Assembly (NCBI RefSeq): GCF_014235765.1
Contig: NZ_JACMYH010000001.1
Location: forward strand, 682,001 to 746,000
Direction of reading: 5' to 3'
Length of the DNA: 64,000 nucleotides
Source of the DNA: Pseudomonas baltica
GTDB lineage: Bacteria; Pseudomonadota; Gammaproteobacteria; Pseudomonadales; Pseudomonadaceae
The position numbers were made by a program, and so were the translations under genes. Of this stretch, positions 35,901 to 43,588 are shown piece by piece (positions within the stretch are counted from its first letter, which is position 1; every line of letters begins with the position of its first letter). The notes beneath the pieces are model-generated. The model was not told the DNA's origin. It searched no databases and was given only the letters and a program-made list of their open reading frames with translations.

Positions 35901-38272
35901 GCCTGGGCGGTTTCGCCGATGAAGGCCGAGAATACGTTACCGTGCTCGAGCGAGGCGCGCGTACCCCGGCACCCTGGCTGAACGTCATCGCCAATCAGAA
36001 CTTCGGCTTTCAGGTCTCGACCCAGGGCGCCGGCTACACGTGGGCGCAGAACAGTCGGGAAAACCAGCTCACCCCTTGGTGCAACGACCCGGTGGGCGAC
36101 GCCAGCGGCGAGGCCCTGTACGTACGCGACAACGCCAATGGCGTCATCACCGGGCCCTGTGCATGGCCCGTGCGTGACGAAGGGCGCTACAGCGCGCGGC
36201 ACGGGTTCGGCTACAGCCGCTTCGAGCACAGCGCCAACCAGTTGCACATGAGTCTGCTGCAATACGTGCCACTGGAGGACGCCGTCAAGATCACCCGTCT
36301 GAGCGTGCGCAACCTCAGCGACAAACCGCGCCGGCTCAGTGTGTTCAGCTACCTGGAATGGGTGCTGGGTACCTCGCGCGCGGCCACCGCTGCGGGGCTC
36401 ATCAGCGAAGTGGATGCTCGTACCGGGGCCCTGCTGGCACGCAACCCGTGCGCCATCGCCTTTGCCGGACGCGTGGCATTTTCCGACCTGGCCGGTGGTA
36501 TCGGCCACTGGACGGCCGACCGCACCGAGTTTCTTGGCCGTCACGGCAGCTACGCCGCCCCGGCTGCGCTCGCCTCCTCGGCGCCGTTGGCCGGCGCCAG
36601 CGCCGCCGGGCTCGATCCCTGTGCCGCCCAGCAGCATGAAGTGCTGTTGGCAGCCGGGCAGCAGATCGAACTGGTATGGCTGGTTGGCCAGGCGCCGTCG
36701 CTGGAACAAGCCCAGCGTCTGGTGCTCAAGTACCGCCACGAACATCTGGACGGTGGGCTGCAACGCGTGCGCGACAGCTGGGCCGACAAGCTCGAAGCCG
36801 TGCAGGTGCGCACCCCGGACCGGGCACTGGACATCATGCTCAACGGCTGGTTGCTGTACCAGACCATCGTCTGCCGCCTGTGGGCACGCTCGGCGTTCTA
36901 CCAGGCCAGTGGCGCCTACGGCTTGCGCGATCAGTTGCAGGATGGCTTGGCCTTGAGCCTAGCAGCACCGCACCTGACCCGCGAACATCTGCTGCGCGCT
37001 GCAGGTCGGCAGTTCGTCGAAGGCGACCTGCAGCACTGGTGGCTGCCTCATTCCGGTCAGGGGGTGCGCACCCGCATCAGCGACGACCGGGCCTGGTTGG
37101 CTTATTGCACTGCCGAGTACGTACGCAGCAGTGGCGATGAAGGGGTGCTCGACGCCCCTGTCGCCTTTCTTGAAGGCGAGCCCCTGGCCAGCGGCGAAAC
37201 CGATCGCTTCTTCCTGCCGCAAACCGCTGCGTTATCCGCTTCCCTGTACGAGCACTGCGCCCTGGCGCTGGACTGCAGCCTGGAGCAGATGGGCGACATG
37301 GGTCTGCCGCTGATCGGCAGCGGCGACTGGAACGATGGCATGAACCGGGTGGGTGAACAGGGTCGCGGCCAGAGTGTCTGGCTGGGCTGGATGCTGCTGG
37401 CCAGCCTGGAGCGCTTCATCGCCTTGGCCGCCCGGCGCGACTGCCCGCGAGCACAGCGCTGGCAGCAAGCCTACCTGCAGTTGCAGACCGCGCTGGAAAC
37501 CCACGCGTGGGATGGCCAGTGGTATCGCCGCGCAACGTTCGACGATGGCACGTGGCTGGGCGCCGAGGGCAATCCGGAATGTCGCATCGACTCGATCGCA
37601 CAGAGCTGGGCGGTGCTGTCCGGCGCCGCGCAGCCCGAACGAGCCCAGCAGGCCATGAGCGCAGTGAATGAACATCTGGTGCGACCGGCAGACGGCATCG
37701 CGCTGCTGTTCACTCCGCCGTTCGAGCACTCGCCGCACGATCCCGGCTACTTGATGGCGTATCCACCCGGCCTGCGCGAAAACGGCGGGCAATACAGCCA
37801 TGCGGCCATGTGGGCAATCCTGGCCTTCGCCAGGCAGCACCGCGGTGATGAGGCACTGGCGTTGATCGACCTGCTCAATCCCATCAACCATGCGTTGGAC
37901 GCCGCCAGCGTGCAACGCTACAAGGTCGAGCCATACGTGATCGCCGCGGATGTCTATTCGGTTGCGCCCCATGTCGGGCGTGGTGGTTGGACCTGGTACA
38001 CCGGCTCGGCCAGCTGGATGTACCGCGCCGGCATCGAGGGCATTCTCGGTGTGCGCCGCGAGGGACAATGGCTGCTGCTCGACCCTCGTATCGCGGCCCG
38101 GTGGGCAGGGTTCAGCGTGCAGGTTCGCGTGCCCGGCGGGCACGTGCACATCAGTGTGGAGCGCAGCGACGACGGTGGTCGTGGCTGCCTGCTGGACGGT
38201 AAGCCACTGGTGCTGGATGAAGGTGTCGCGCGCATCCCATTGGCACCGCACCTGGTCCACTACACCCTGTAG
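29924..38272 (+). CDS. ndvB: cyclic beta-1,2-glucan synthase (NdvB/ChvB-like)
   Basis: This 2782-residue inner-membrane protein matches the very large synthases (about 2800 residues) that prime, extend and cyclise periplasmic beta-1,2-glucan. Membrane segments lie near residues 405-455, 800-845 and 925-967. The GT84 glycosyltransferase domain lies between, with ITLDADTRLPRDA (about 618) and RQHRWTRGDW (about 763), the metal-binding and QxxRW-type motifs. A glycoamylase-like region follows (YDMLASEARLASLFAIAKGD at about 1243, PWGISESAYN at about 1331). Repeated GH94-type beta-sandwiches and a C-terminal GH94 catalytic domain close the chain, with GSGDWNDGMNRVG near 2465 holding the predicted acid Asp. 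Such glucans serve osmoprotection and host interaction. It is distinct from the opgGH system. Confidence 0.92.
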   Translation: MNAFLNTPFRAALRSDPWLATAPVREELFGIERLEQHAQSLAAAQTVSARPPRVLSLQRRLKDNAQVLLVAYRASAAAVADGIAVVPAAQWLLDNYPLVEEHVRGVREDLPAGYYRQLPKLASGPFAGYPRVFGLAWAFVAHTDSFFDPATLQRFINAYQKVQPLTIGELWAVAITLRIVLIENLRRLTDQITAADLARLDAEALADRLFAAGCAQSALDDDIRSRSAEPLSELFAAQLAKRLRDKDPITTPALAWLAQRLHEQNSSVGQAVSHAQQRQGASNLSVRNVITSLRQISSLDWAQWFEDVSLVDARLRAGSRFAAMDFTTRNLYRSAIEQLARGSTFSELQIAEQALQLTSARPEQEREADPGHVLIAEGRPLLEAAIDFHPSVGLRWLRWQRQLGVGGYVGLLLALTAGLLAILVALLPAAPALWLTALVVLGALPASQLASALLNRAVTRSFGAIALPGLDMLEGVPSPWRSLVAVPTLLGSEADLLEDIEQLEVHYLSGNCGELYFALLVDGGDAAEQHRDDDRTLLEAGHAAVATLNRRHGPGEAGARFMLLHRERRYNPAQGCWMGWERKRGKLHELNRLLRGDAHTSFGEQTVPADVRLVITLDADTRLPRDAAQRLVGKLAHPLNRPRLSRDGRNVVTGYGILQPRVTPSLPLDAEGSLYQRVFSSPGGVDPYAAAVSDVYQDLFSEGSYTGKGIYDVDAFEAALDGRVPDDSMLSHDLFEGIHARAGLVSEIEVVEAFPARVDVAMRRQHRWTRGDWQLLPWLLKAQLPALGRWKIIDNLRRSLVAPATLGALLVAWCLPGPAAWIATFAVLACSALPAVLALLLAAPRKRPAVLWRSHGQRLTHDLRLASWQFVLDLAWLPDQAWSMLDAIFRSVYRVFHSKRLLLEWTTAAQAGAAPRPGLGAHARRMAPGLLLALAGCAVALAKAPGNAALIVPFALLWLTAPFIAQWVSRSSSITPCAPVNATQAQDLRLIARRTWRYFETFVTAGDNHLPPDNFQEQPHPVVAHRTSPTNMGLYLLAAASARDFGWAGTRQTLLRLEASLAVMQTLERFRGHFYNWYDTQDLRPLPPVYVSAVDSGNLAGHLIALANACEQWAEQGPLEPSSGLHDTLLLVIEEQGRSQPLTQIQAHLQTPFDLGRQAVARLLGEIPADPGNGVWLPALKQAFAAHLDDRQLHGDTSARLRALADNARRMAMDMEFGFLLNRKRQLLSIGYRVAEQQLDSNCYDMLASEARLASLFAIAKGDVATRHWFRLGRSATPLGNGSALISWSGSMFEYLMPSLVMRAPAGSLLTQTQRLVVERQQAYGKSLGIPWGISESAYNARDLEFTYQYSNFGVPGLGLKRGLADDQVIAPYATALAAMVDAPGAWANFATLRALGALGQYGFYEAVDYTPTRLPEDTSQAIVCNYMAHHQGMTVVAIANVLLDGAMRERFHREPMIQASELLLQERMPANVAALQAAAEHGHNVAAETLEGRTQRALDGLPVAAPITHLLSNGRYCVMLTGLGTGYSRWRDLAVTRWREDPVLDPWGSFVFVRDLDRDTLWSAADTRAHGCLGEVTFAEDHAQFISHRDGLTSTLTVLVSGEDDSEVRSLTLTNRSERTRSVELTTYSELVLGAASADSAHPAFAKLFVVTEYLPEYAALVATRRPRSSEEPQVWAAHFAVLDTPLDGPVQYESDRAAFLGREHTLLQASALKSGATLSNSVGTVLDPLFALRHCLSIAPGQSVDIAFWTVVADSREALLGLIDKHHEHSAYERAKTLAWTQAQVQLRHLDIDAEAAADFQRLSASLLYADAQWRAPALSILRGAGSQAGLWPMGISGDLPIVLLQIDDIEDLPQVRELLLAHEYWRMKRLSVDLVILNERDASYQQDLQIAVETAVRSSQSRPGPSAVLSRGAVYTLRADLLPGDARSLLLATARLVLRAHSGDIHAQIGLRPPHVLPEGEAQWPQRATSAASTAGAPEVAEEVLECFNGLGGFADEGREYVTVLERGARTPAPWLNVIANQNFGFQVSTQGAGYTWAQNSRENQLTPWCNDPVGDASGEALYVRDNANGVITGPCAWPVRDEGRYSARHGFGYSRFEHSANQLHMSLLQYVPLEDAVKITRLSVRNLSDKPRRLSVFSYLEWVLGTSRAATAAGLISEVDARTGALLARNPCAIAFAGRVAFSDLAGGIGHWTADRTEFLGRHGSYAAPAALASSAPLAGASAAGLDPCAAQQHEVLLAAGQQIELVWLVGQAPSLEQAQRLVLKYRHEHLDGGLQRVRDSWADKLEAVQVRTPDRALDIMLNGWLLYQTIVCRLWARSAFYQASGAYGLRDQLQDGLALSLAAPHLTREHLLRAAGRQFVEGDLQHWWLPHSGQGVRTRISDDRAWLAYCTAEYVRSSGDEGVLDAPVAFLEGEPLASGETDRFFLPQTAALSASLYEHCALALDCSLEQMGDMGLPLIGSGDWNDGMNRVGEQGRGQSVWLGWMLLASLERFIALAARRDCPRAQRWQQAYLQLQTALETHAWDGQWYRRATFDDGTWLGAEGNPECRIDSIAQSWAVLSGAAQPERAQQAMSAVNEHLVRPADGIALLFTPPFEHSPHDPGYLMAYPPGLRENGGQYSHAAMWAILAFARQHRGDEALALIDLLNPINHALDAASVQRYKVEPYVIAADVYSVAPHVGRGGWTWYTGSASWMYRAGIEGILGVRREGQWLLLDPRIAARWAGFSVQVRVPGGHVHISVERSDDGGRGCLLDGKPLVLDEGVARIPLAPHLVHYTL

Positions 38273-38354
38273 ACGGCGCCTGGCTGGGGCGCTTTACTTC
38301 GTCACCACGCACTCATAGGATGACTGACTACAACAACAAAGCCGAGGTTCTTCC

Positions 38355-39485
38355 ATGCGTAAACATCTGCTTCTTGCCGCCGCCATCGGCTGCGCCGGCG
38401 GCCTGGCCCAGGCCAGTACCTTCGCCTATATCTCGAGCCCCGAGGACGGCATGATTTCCCAGTACCGCCTGGACGAAAACACCGGATCGCTGACGCTGGT
38501 GCACCAGACTCACGCGGGCGACCAGGTCAATCCCATGGCCCTGAGCCCCGACGGTTCGACCTTGTACGCCGCCCTTCGGGTCAAGCCGTTCCGCGTCATG
38601 GCCTATCGCATCGACCCGGCCAGCGGCCAACTGGACGCCGCCGCCGAAGCCCCGCTGGCAGCCAGCCTGGCCTACCTGAGCACCGACCGTACCGGCCGCT
38701 ACCTGATGGGTGCTTCCTATGGGGGCAATGTGCTGACCGTACAACCTATAGATGCCGAGCACCGTCCCGGCGAAGACATCAAGGTCTACCCGACCGGCCC
38801 CTACGCCCACTCCGTGCGCAGCGACCCCAGCAACCGTTTCGTCTACGCAGGCAATCTGGGCGTGGACCAGGTGTTGCAATTCACGCTGGACGACAGCAGC
38901 GGCACCCTGGAACCCATCGGTAACGGCCATGCCTCAGTCACCGCCGGCAGCGGCCCCCGGCATATCGCGTTCGCGCCAGGCGGCAAGTTTCTCTACGTAG
39001 TGGGCGAGCTGAGCGGTACGGTCGACAGCTTTTCCATCGACGCGCAGACCGGTGCCCTGACCAAGGTCGCCCATGTCGAAGGCGTGCCCAAGTCGCTGAA
39101 CCTGGTGCATGGCGAGATTCGCAATGCCGGCAACAACGACCTCAAGGATGATCCGACGCCACGTATCTGGGCTGCGGACATTCGCGTATCGCCTGACGGT
39201 CAGCTGATATACATCACTGAACGCACCACCAGTTCGGTCTCGGCGTTCAAGGCCGATCCCGCCAGCGGCACGCTGAGCTTCCAGGGCAACTACCCGCTGC
39301 AGGAGAAGCAGCCGCGCAACATCGCCTTCTCGCCCAGCGGACGCTGGTTGCTGGTGACCGGGGAAAAGGCCGACAAGGTAGGCAGCTATGCCGTGGGCGC
39401 AGCGGGTGCGCTGACCCGTACGGCAGAAGCGCCTTCGGGCAAAGGCGCCTTGTGGATCGAGATGTTGAACCTGCCGGGCGCTTGA
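38355..39485 (+). CDS. secreted lactonase-family beta-propeller protein (6-phosphogluconolactonase-like)
   Basis: This 376-residue protein has a signal peptide (MRKHLLLAAAIGCAGGLAQA) and a seven-bladed propeller of the YbhE/Pgl lactonase family, seen from repeated blocks such as NPMALSPDGSTLYAAL, YAHSVRSDPSNRFVYAGNLG, SGPRHIAFAPGGKFLYVV, DIRVSPDGQLIYITER and QPRNIAFSPSGRWLLVTGE. Cytoplasmic members hydrolyse 6-phosphogluconolactone. Because this one is exported, the substrate is more likely a free sugar lactone, for instance gluconolactone from periplasmic glucose oxidation. GAGG precedes the ATG at 38355. It follows the glucan synthase by 82 bases and is convergent with pcs. Confidence 0.85.
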   Translation: MRKHLLLAAAIGCAGGLAQASTFAYISSPEDGMISQYRLDENTGSLTLVHQTHAGDQVNPMALSPDGSTLYAALRVKPFRVMAYRIDPASGQLDAAAEAPLAASLAYLSTDRTGRYLMGASYGGNVLTVQPIDAEHRPGEDIKVYPTGPYAHSVRSDPSNRFVYAGNLGVDQVLQFTLDDSSGTLEPIGNGHASVTAGSGPRHIAFAPGGKFLYVVGELSGTVDSFSIDAQTGALTKVAHVEGVPKSLNLVHGEIRNAGNNDLKDDPTPRIWAADIRVSPDGQLIYITERTTSSVSAFKADPASGTLSFQGNYPLQEKQPRNIAFSPSGRWLLVTGEKADKVGSYAVGAAGALTRTAEAPSGKGALWIEMLNLPGA

Positions 39486-39507
39486 CCGGCTGCTGCTTGA
39501 CCGGCTG

Positions 39508-40227
39508 CTAGGTGCGCGTGCGGCCGATCCATTCGACCGCCGTGCGCCAGAAGCACACACCCAGGAAGTACGCCGACATCAAGCTCCACAGACCCATGGC
39601 CACTGGGTTGCTGGCGGGATGGTTGAGGATCAGCACGAAGGTGCACAGCAACCAGATCGACGTCACTGCGATGTTGACCGCCATGAAGCGGCGAACCCGG
39701 AACGGGTGCAGGAACTTCATCTTGGTGACGGTCAGCAGCGCCAGCCCGACAACGGTGAGCAGCGCGATCCACGGCGACGGCGAGATGATGTACATGCACA
39801 GCGCAACCACGTTCCACGCCGCAGGAAAGCCGACGAAGTAGTTGTCCTTGCTCTTCATGTTGACGTTGCAGAAGCAGAACAACGACGACACCAGAATGAT
39901 GCTGACGGTGATCAGCAAGGTGAATTCGGGGAGTGGAATGTAGCGATAGATGAACAGTGCCGGAATGAACACGTACGTCAGGTAATCGATGACCAGATCG
40001 AGTGTCGAGCCATCGAAGTGCGGCAGCAACGACTGGGTATTGAGCTTGCGTGCCAGTGCACCGTCGACGCCGTCGACCACCAGCGCCAGGCCCAGCCACA
40101 GCAGGCAGATTTTCGGCTGGCCGTCGAACAGCGCCAGTGTGGCAAGAAAGGCCAGCACCACGCCGGTGGCGGTGAAGCCGTGGGCGCCCCATGCTTTGAG
40201 CGTGGCCGAGGGTCTGATCAGTATCAC
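39508..40227 (-). CDS. pcs: phosphatidylcholine synthase
   Basis: This 239-residue membrane enzyme joins CDP-diacylglycerol and choline to phosphatidylcholine in one step. The CDP-alcohol phosphotransferase motif is in the form special to Pcs: DGVDGALARKL, then FDGSTLDLVIDY, giving the Asp residues that bind Mg. About eight membrane segments follow. The frame is open to 40302, but I choose the GTG at 40227 (VILIRPSATLKAWG), which has GGAG eight bases upstream and fits the family length; the ATG at 40257 is the alternative. Membrane phosphatidylcholine depends on outside choline and is linked to host-associated life in bacteria. Confidence 0.9.
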   Translation of the reverse strand: MILIRPSATLKAWGAHGFTATGVVLAFLATLALFDGQPKICLLWLGLALVVDGVDGALARKLNTQSLLPHFDGSTLDLVIDYLTYVFIPALFIYRYIPLPEFTLLITVSIILVSSLFCFCNVNMKSKDNYFVGFPAAWNVVALCMYIISPSPWIALLTVVGLALLTVTKMKFLHPFRVRRFMAVNIAVTSIWLLCTFVLILNHPASNPVAMGLWSLMSAYFLGVCFWRTAVEWIGRTRT

Positions 40228-40472
40228 GGGGTGTTCTCCAGGAAGTAGACGGGCCATGACAACCGCTGGCAGGTATCCACAGCATTGACCCGAAAGCGGC
40301 ACAAGTAAATGAATGGGCCGCAGCTATCGACCGGGCGTGTGGGTGTAAGGTTCACGACTCGGTCGACGTAAGTGTCACAGGTAACCCGGTGCGCTGCCAA
40401 GCGATTCACTGCATTGAAGTTTTTGTGGCGACGGACGTTGACCGCCGCGCGGCACCGCGGAGTAAGATGAAG

Positions 40473-40515
40473 CCGGTGTCCAACTGCCCCAAGATTGGGG
40501 CGGAACCGGTTTTTC
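40473..40515 (+). promoter_or_regulatory. hairpin with T tract in the ppnN leader
   Basis: An outer stem CCGGT/ACCGG encloses an inner perfect stem GCCCC-AAGATT-GGGGC, and TTTTT follows directly. A promoter-like TTGACC (40438) and TAAGAT (40463) lie just upstream with a 19-base spacer, so a transcript would begin at about this hairpin. It could end a short RNA, attenuate ppnN or protect the 5' end. Other than this, the 406-base gap between pcs and ppnN shows no gene. Confidence 0.4.
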
Positions 40516-40633
40516 ACCCGCAGGACCAGCAGACTCAGCGCCCGGGCCAGACAGCCTGGCGCCGGTGAAGTCGCTCATTATCCGGATGGCGCGGCCCATG
40601 TGGCCGCGCTACGTTGCGTTAAGGGAATATAGA

Positions 40634-42007
40634 ATGGCCCCAAGAAATGTGATCAATGCGTCGGTCAGCCCCAAGGGCAGCCTGGAAACCCTCTCCCAGC
40701 GTGAAGTGCAGCAACTCAGTGCCGCCGGTTCAGGCAGCACCTACACCCTGTTTCGCCAGTGCGCCCTGGCCATTCTCAATACCGGCGCCCATGTCGACAA
40801 CGCCAAGACCATCCTCGACGCCTATCGGGATTTCGAAGTGCGTATCCATCAGCAGGACCGTGGCGTGCGCCTGGAGCTGCTGAACGCCCCGGCGGACGCC
40901 TTCGTCGATGGCGAGATGATCGCCAGTACCCGCGAGATGCTCTTCAGCGCACTGCGCGACATCGTCTACACCGAAAGCGAGCTGGACAGCCAGCGCATCG
41001 ACCTGAGCGATTCCCAGGGCATCACCGACTACGTCTTTCATCTATTGCGCAACGCCCGCACCCTGCGTGCTGGCCTCGAGCCGAAGATGGTGGTGTGCTG
41101 GGGTGGGCATTCGATCAACTCGGACGAATACAAATACACCAAGAAAGTCGGCCATGAACTGGGTCTGCGCCGGCTGGACATCTGTACCGGTTGCGGCCCT
41201 GGCGTGATGAAGGGGCCGATGAAAGGCGCCACCATTGCCCATGCCAAGCAGCGCATGAGCGGCGGGCGCTACCTGGGCCTGACCGAGCCGGGCATCATCG
41301 CCGCGGAAGCGCCGAACCCGATCGTCAACGAGCTGGTCATTCTTCCGGATATCGAAAAACGTCTGGAAGCGTTCGTGCGCGTCGGTCACGGGATCATCAT
41401 CTTCCCCGGCGGCGCAGGAACGGCCGAAGAGTTTCTGTACCTGCTGGGCATTCTGATGCATCCGGACAACCAGGGCTTGCCGTTCCCGGTGATCCTGACC
41501 GGCCCCAAGAGTGCGCAGGCGTACCTGCAGCAGCTGGACCAGTTTGTCGTGGCGACCCTGGGCGAAGCGGCTCGGCAGCATTACCAGATCATCATCGACA
41601 ACCCGGCCGACGTGGCGCGGGAGATGACCGAATCGTTGAAGCAGGTGAAGCTGTTCCGCCGCGAGCGCAACGACGCCTTCCACTTCAACTGGCTGTTGAA
41701 GATCGAGGAAAGCTTCCAGCGGCCGTTCGACCCGACCCACGCCAATATGGCCAATCTTGAACTCAGCCACGCCCTGCCCCCGCATCAACTGGCGGCAAAC
41801 CTGCGCCGGGCGTTTTCCGGGATCGTGGCGGGCAACGTGAAGGACAAGGGCATTCGTCTGATCGAAGAGCATGGCCCGTACCAGATTCGCGGTGATGCCG
41901 CGATCATGGAACCGCTGGACAAACTGCTGCAGGCGTTCGTCGAGCAGAACCGCATGAAACTGCCAGGTGGCGCAGCCTATGTGCCGTGCTACCGCGTCGT
42001 GACCTGA
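40634..42007 (+). CDS. ppnN: nucleotide 5'-monophosphate nucleosidase
   Basis: This 457-residue protein matches E. coli PpnN (YgdH), which splits purine and pyrimidine monophosphates into base and ribose 5-phosphate and is controlled by (p)ppGpp. The N-terminal domain begins NASVSPKGSLETLSQREVQQL and contains DRGVRLELLNAPADAFVDGE. The central LOG domain has CTGCGPGVMKGPMKGA and the PGGAGTAEE motif. The C-terminal domain ends PGGAAYVPCYRVVT. The frame is open from 40565, but the ATG at 40634 with AAGGGA in front fits the family start. A long repeat array follows the gene. Confidence 0.92.
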   Translation: MAPRNVINASVSPKGSLETLSQREVQQLSAAGSGSTYTLFRQCALAILNTGAHVDNAKTILDAYRDFEVRIHQQDRGVRLELLNAPADAFVDGEMIASTREMLFSALRDIVYTESELDSQRIDLSDSQGITDYVFHLLRNARTLRAGLEPKMVVCWGGHSINSDEYKYTKKVGHELGLRRLDICTGCGPGVMKGPMKGATIAHAKQRMSGGRYLGLTEPGIIAAEAPNPIVNELVILPDIEKRLEAFVRVGHGIIIFPGGAGTAEEFLYLLGILMHPDNQGLPFPVILTGPKSAQAYLQQLDQFVVATLGEAARQHYQIIIDNPADVAREMTESLKQVKLFRRERNDAFHFNWLLKIEESFQRPFDPTHANMANLELSHALPPHQLAANLRRAFSGIVAGNVKDKGIRLIEEHGPYQIRGDAAIMEPLDKLLQAFVEQNRMKLPGGAAYVPCYRVVT

Positions 42008-42022
42008 CCCGCCCCCGTACGG

Positions 42023-42474
42023 TGGGAGCGGTCATCGGCCGTGAAACTCCCACCGTGTATTACCTGATACCCCCGCCGCGCCCTTCGCGGCCACGGACCG
42101 CTCCTACGATTTGAACTCTGTAGGAGCGGTCATCGGCCGCGAAACCACCACCGCGTAATACCTGACACCCCGCCGCGCCCTTCGCGGCCACGGACCGCTC
42201 CTACGATTTGAACCCTGTAGGAGCGGTCATCGGCCGCGAAACCACCCCCGCGTAATACCTGACACCCCGCCGCGCCCTTCGCGGCCACGGACCGCTCCTA
42301 CGATTTGAACTCTGTAGGAGCGGTCATCGGCCGCGAAACCACCACCGCGTAATACCTGACACCCCGCCGCGCCCTTCGCGGCCACAGACCGCTCCTACGA
42401 TTTGAACCCTGTAGGAGCGGTCATCGGCCGCGAAACCACCCCCGCGCAATACCTGACACCCCGCCGCGAATCTT
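42023..42474. repeat. 97-bp tandem REP array with 194-bp higher order
   Basis: TAGGAGCGGTCATCGGCCGC begins at 42121, 42218, 42315 and 42412, an exact 97-base period, with a less perfect first copy at 42023. Units alternate: the first and third have CCACCACCG and end GAACCCTG, the second and fourth have CCACCCCCG and the second ends GAACTCTG. The array therefore looks like a duplicated 194-base dimer. It fills most of the 568-base gap between ppnN and the crotonase gene; no gene is seen in it. Confidence 0.92.
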
Positions 42475-42514
42475 TCAGCCGTTTACTCAAGCCCAAGATT
42501 TCCAAACAAACCTG

Positions 42515-42543
42515 TTGCGCATCCCGCGAGATAATTCTATCGT
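42515..42543 (+). promoter_or_regulatory. sigma-70-like promoter before the crotonase gene
   Basis: TTGCGC (42515-42520) and TATCGT (42538-42543) are separated by 17 bases and lie about 30 bases before the start codon, in an AT-richer patch just outside the repeat array. Confidence 0.4.
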
Positions 42544-42575
42544 TATTCCACATCAACTATCGCATTGAGATAAAC

Positions 42576-43334
42576 ATGTCAGACATCGTGCTAGAAATCA
42601 AAGGGCCTGTCGCTGTCATCACCCTCAATCGTCCGGCAGTGCTGAATGCCTGGACCACGCCGATGCGTAACGAAATCATCGAAGCCTTGAACGGCTACAA
42701 CGCCGACCCGGAAATCAAGGCCGTGATCATGACCGGCGCTGGCGACCGCGCTTTTTCGGCAGGCCAGGATCTTTCCGAAGCCCACGATTTCGACGGTGAC
42801 CGCGCCGTGGAATGGGTCGGCGAGTGGGAGCGCTACTACGCCACCCTGCGCGGCCTGTCCAAACCACTGATCATCGCCCTCAATGGCACAGCTGCAGGTT
42901 CCGCGTTTCAGGTCGCACTGCTGGGCGACATCCGCGTTGGCCACCCAGGCGTGCGCATGGGCCAGCCGGAAATCAACTCCGGCATCCCCAGCACTACCGG
43001 TCCATGGATCATGAACAGCATGCTGGGCATGTCGCGCACCATCGAGCTGACGCTGACCGGCCGTTTGATGGACGCCGATGAATGCAAGCAGATCGGCTTG
43101 ATCCACCATTTGGTGCCAGCCGATCAAGTGATGAGCAAGGCCCTGGAAATCGCCGAAGAACTGGCCGCCAAGCCCCCGATCGCCATGCGCCTGGACAAGC
43201 AGCGCTTCCGCGAAATGAGCGATCCTGGCTTCAAGGACTGCATTGCTGCCGGCCGTCGCCTGCAGAAGGAGGCATACGACTCCGGCGAGCCACAGCGAAT
43301 GATGGAAGCCTTCTTCAAGGCCCGCGCCAAATAA
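42576..43334 (+). CDS. enoyl-CoA hydratase/isomerase family protein
   Basis: This 252-residue crotonase has the oxyanion-hole segment DRAFSAGQDLSE (about 57-68) and both acids of true hydratases: Glu132 in GQPEINSGIPSTTG and Glu157 in RTIELTLTG. It should hydrate or isomerise an enoyl-CoA. The frame is open upstream through the repeat array, but the ATG at 42576 is the family start. The ribosome site is weak (GAGA). A 254-base gap with a repeat separates it from the ABC transporter and acyl-CoA ligase genes in the same direction, and a shared pathway is likely. The natural substrate is unknown; it is not part of a FadB-type fusion. Confidence 0.87.
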   Translation: MSDIVLEIKGPVAVITLNRPAVLNAWTTPMRNEIIEALNGYNADPEIKAVIMTGAGDRAFSAGQDLSEAHDFDGDRAVEWVGEWERYYATLRGLSKPLIIALNGTAAGSAFQVALLGDIRVGHPGVRMGQPEINSGIPSTTGPWIMNSMLGMSRTIELTLTGRLMDADECKQIGLIHHLVPADQVMSKALEIAEELAAKPPIAMRLDKQRFREMSDPGFKDCIAAGRRLQKEAYDSGEPQRMMEAFFKARAK

Positions 43335-43359
43335 AGCCCTGCCTTGTGAAAGTGAGTTG

Positions 43360-43470
43360 ATTGTGGGAGCGCGGCCCTGCCCGCGAAGGCAGCAACGCGG
43401 AGTCACTGATATACCGCGGAGCCCTTTTCGCGGGCAGAGACCCGCTCCCACAGAGCCCGCTCCCGCGGGA
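43360..43470. repeat. REP-like inverted repeats, GGGAGCGCGG variant
   Basis: TGTGGGAGCGCGGCCCTGCC and CGCGGGCAGAGACCCGCTCC, then AGCCCGCTCCCGCGGG, form a palindromic block that differs from the GTAGGAGCGG class. It lies between the crotonase gene and the ABC transporter operon. Confidence 0.75.
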
Positions 43471-43588
43471 AATGATTTCATCGCACCACGCACGGCGGCG
43501 GCCATGTACCTACCCCGGCTCTTGCAATGCTTTGACTGCCGACGTCCTGACTACCCAACGATCCATTCGTTTTCTGTAGGAGACTGTC

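Noticed and set aside
42023..42474. CRISPR array
   Set aside because: The regular 97-base period has near-identical spacers and internal palindromes, and no cas genes are present; it is a REP tandem.
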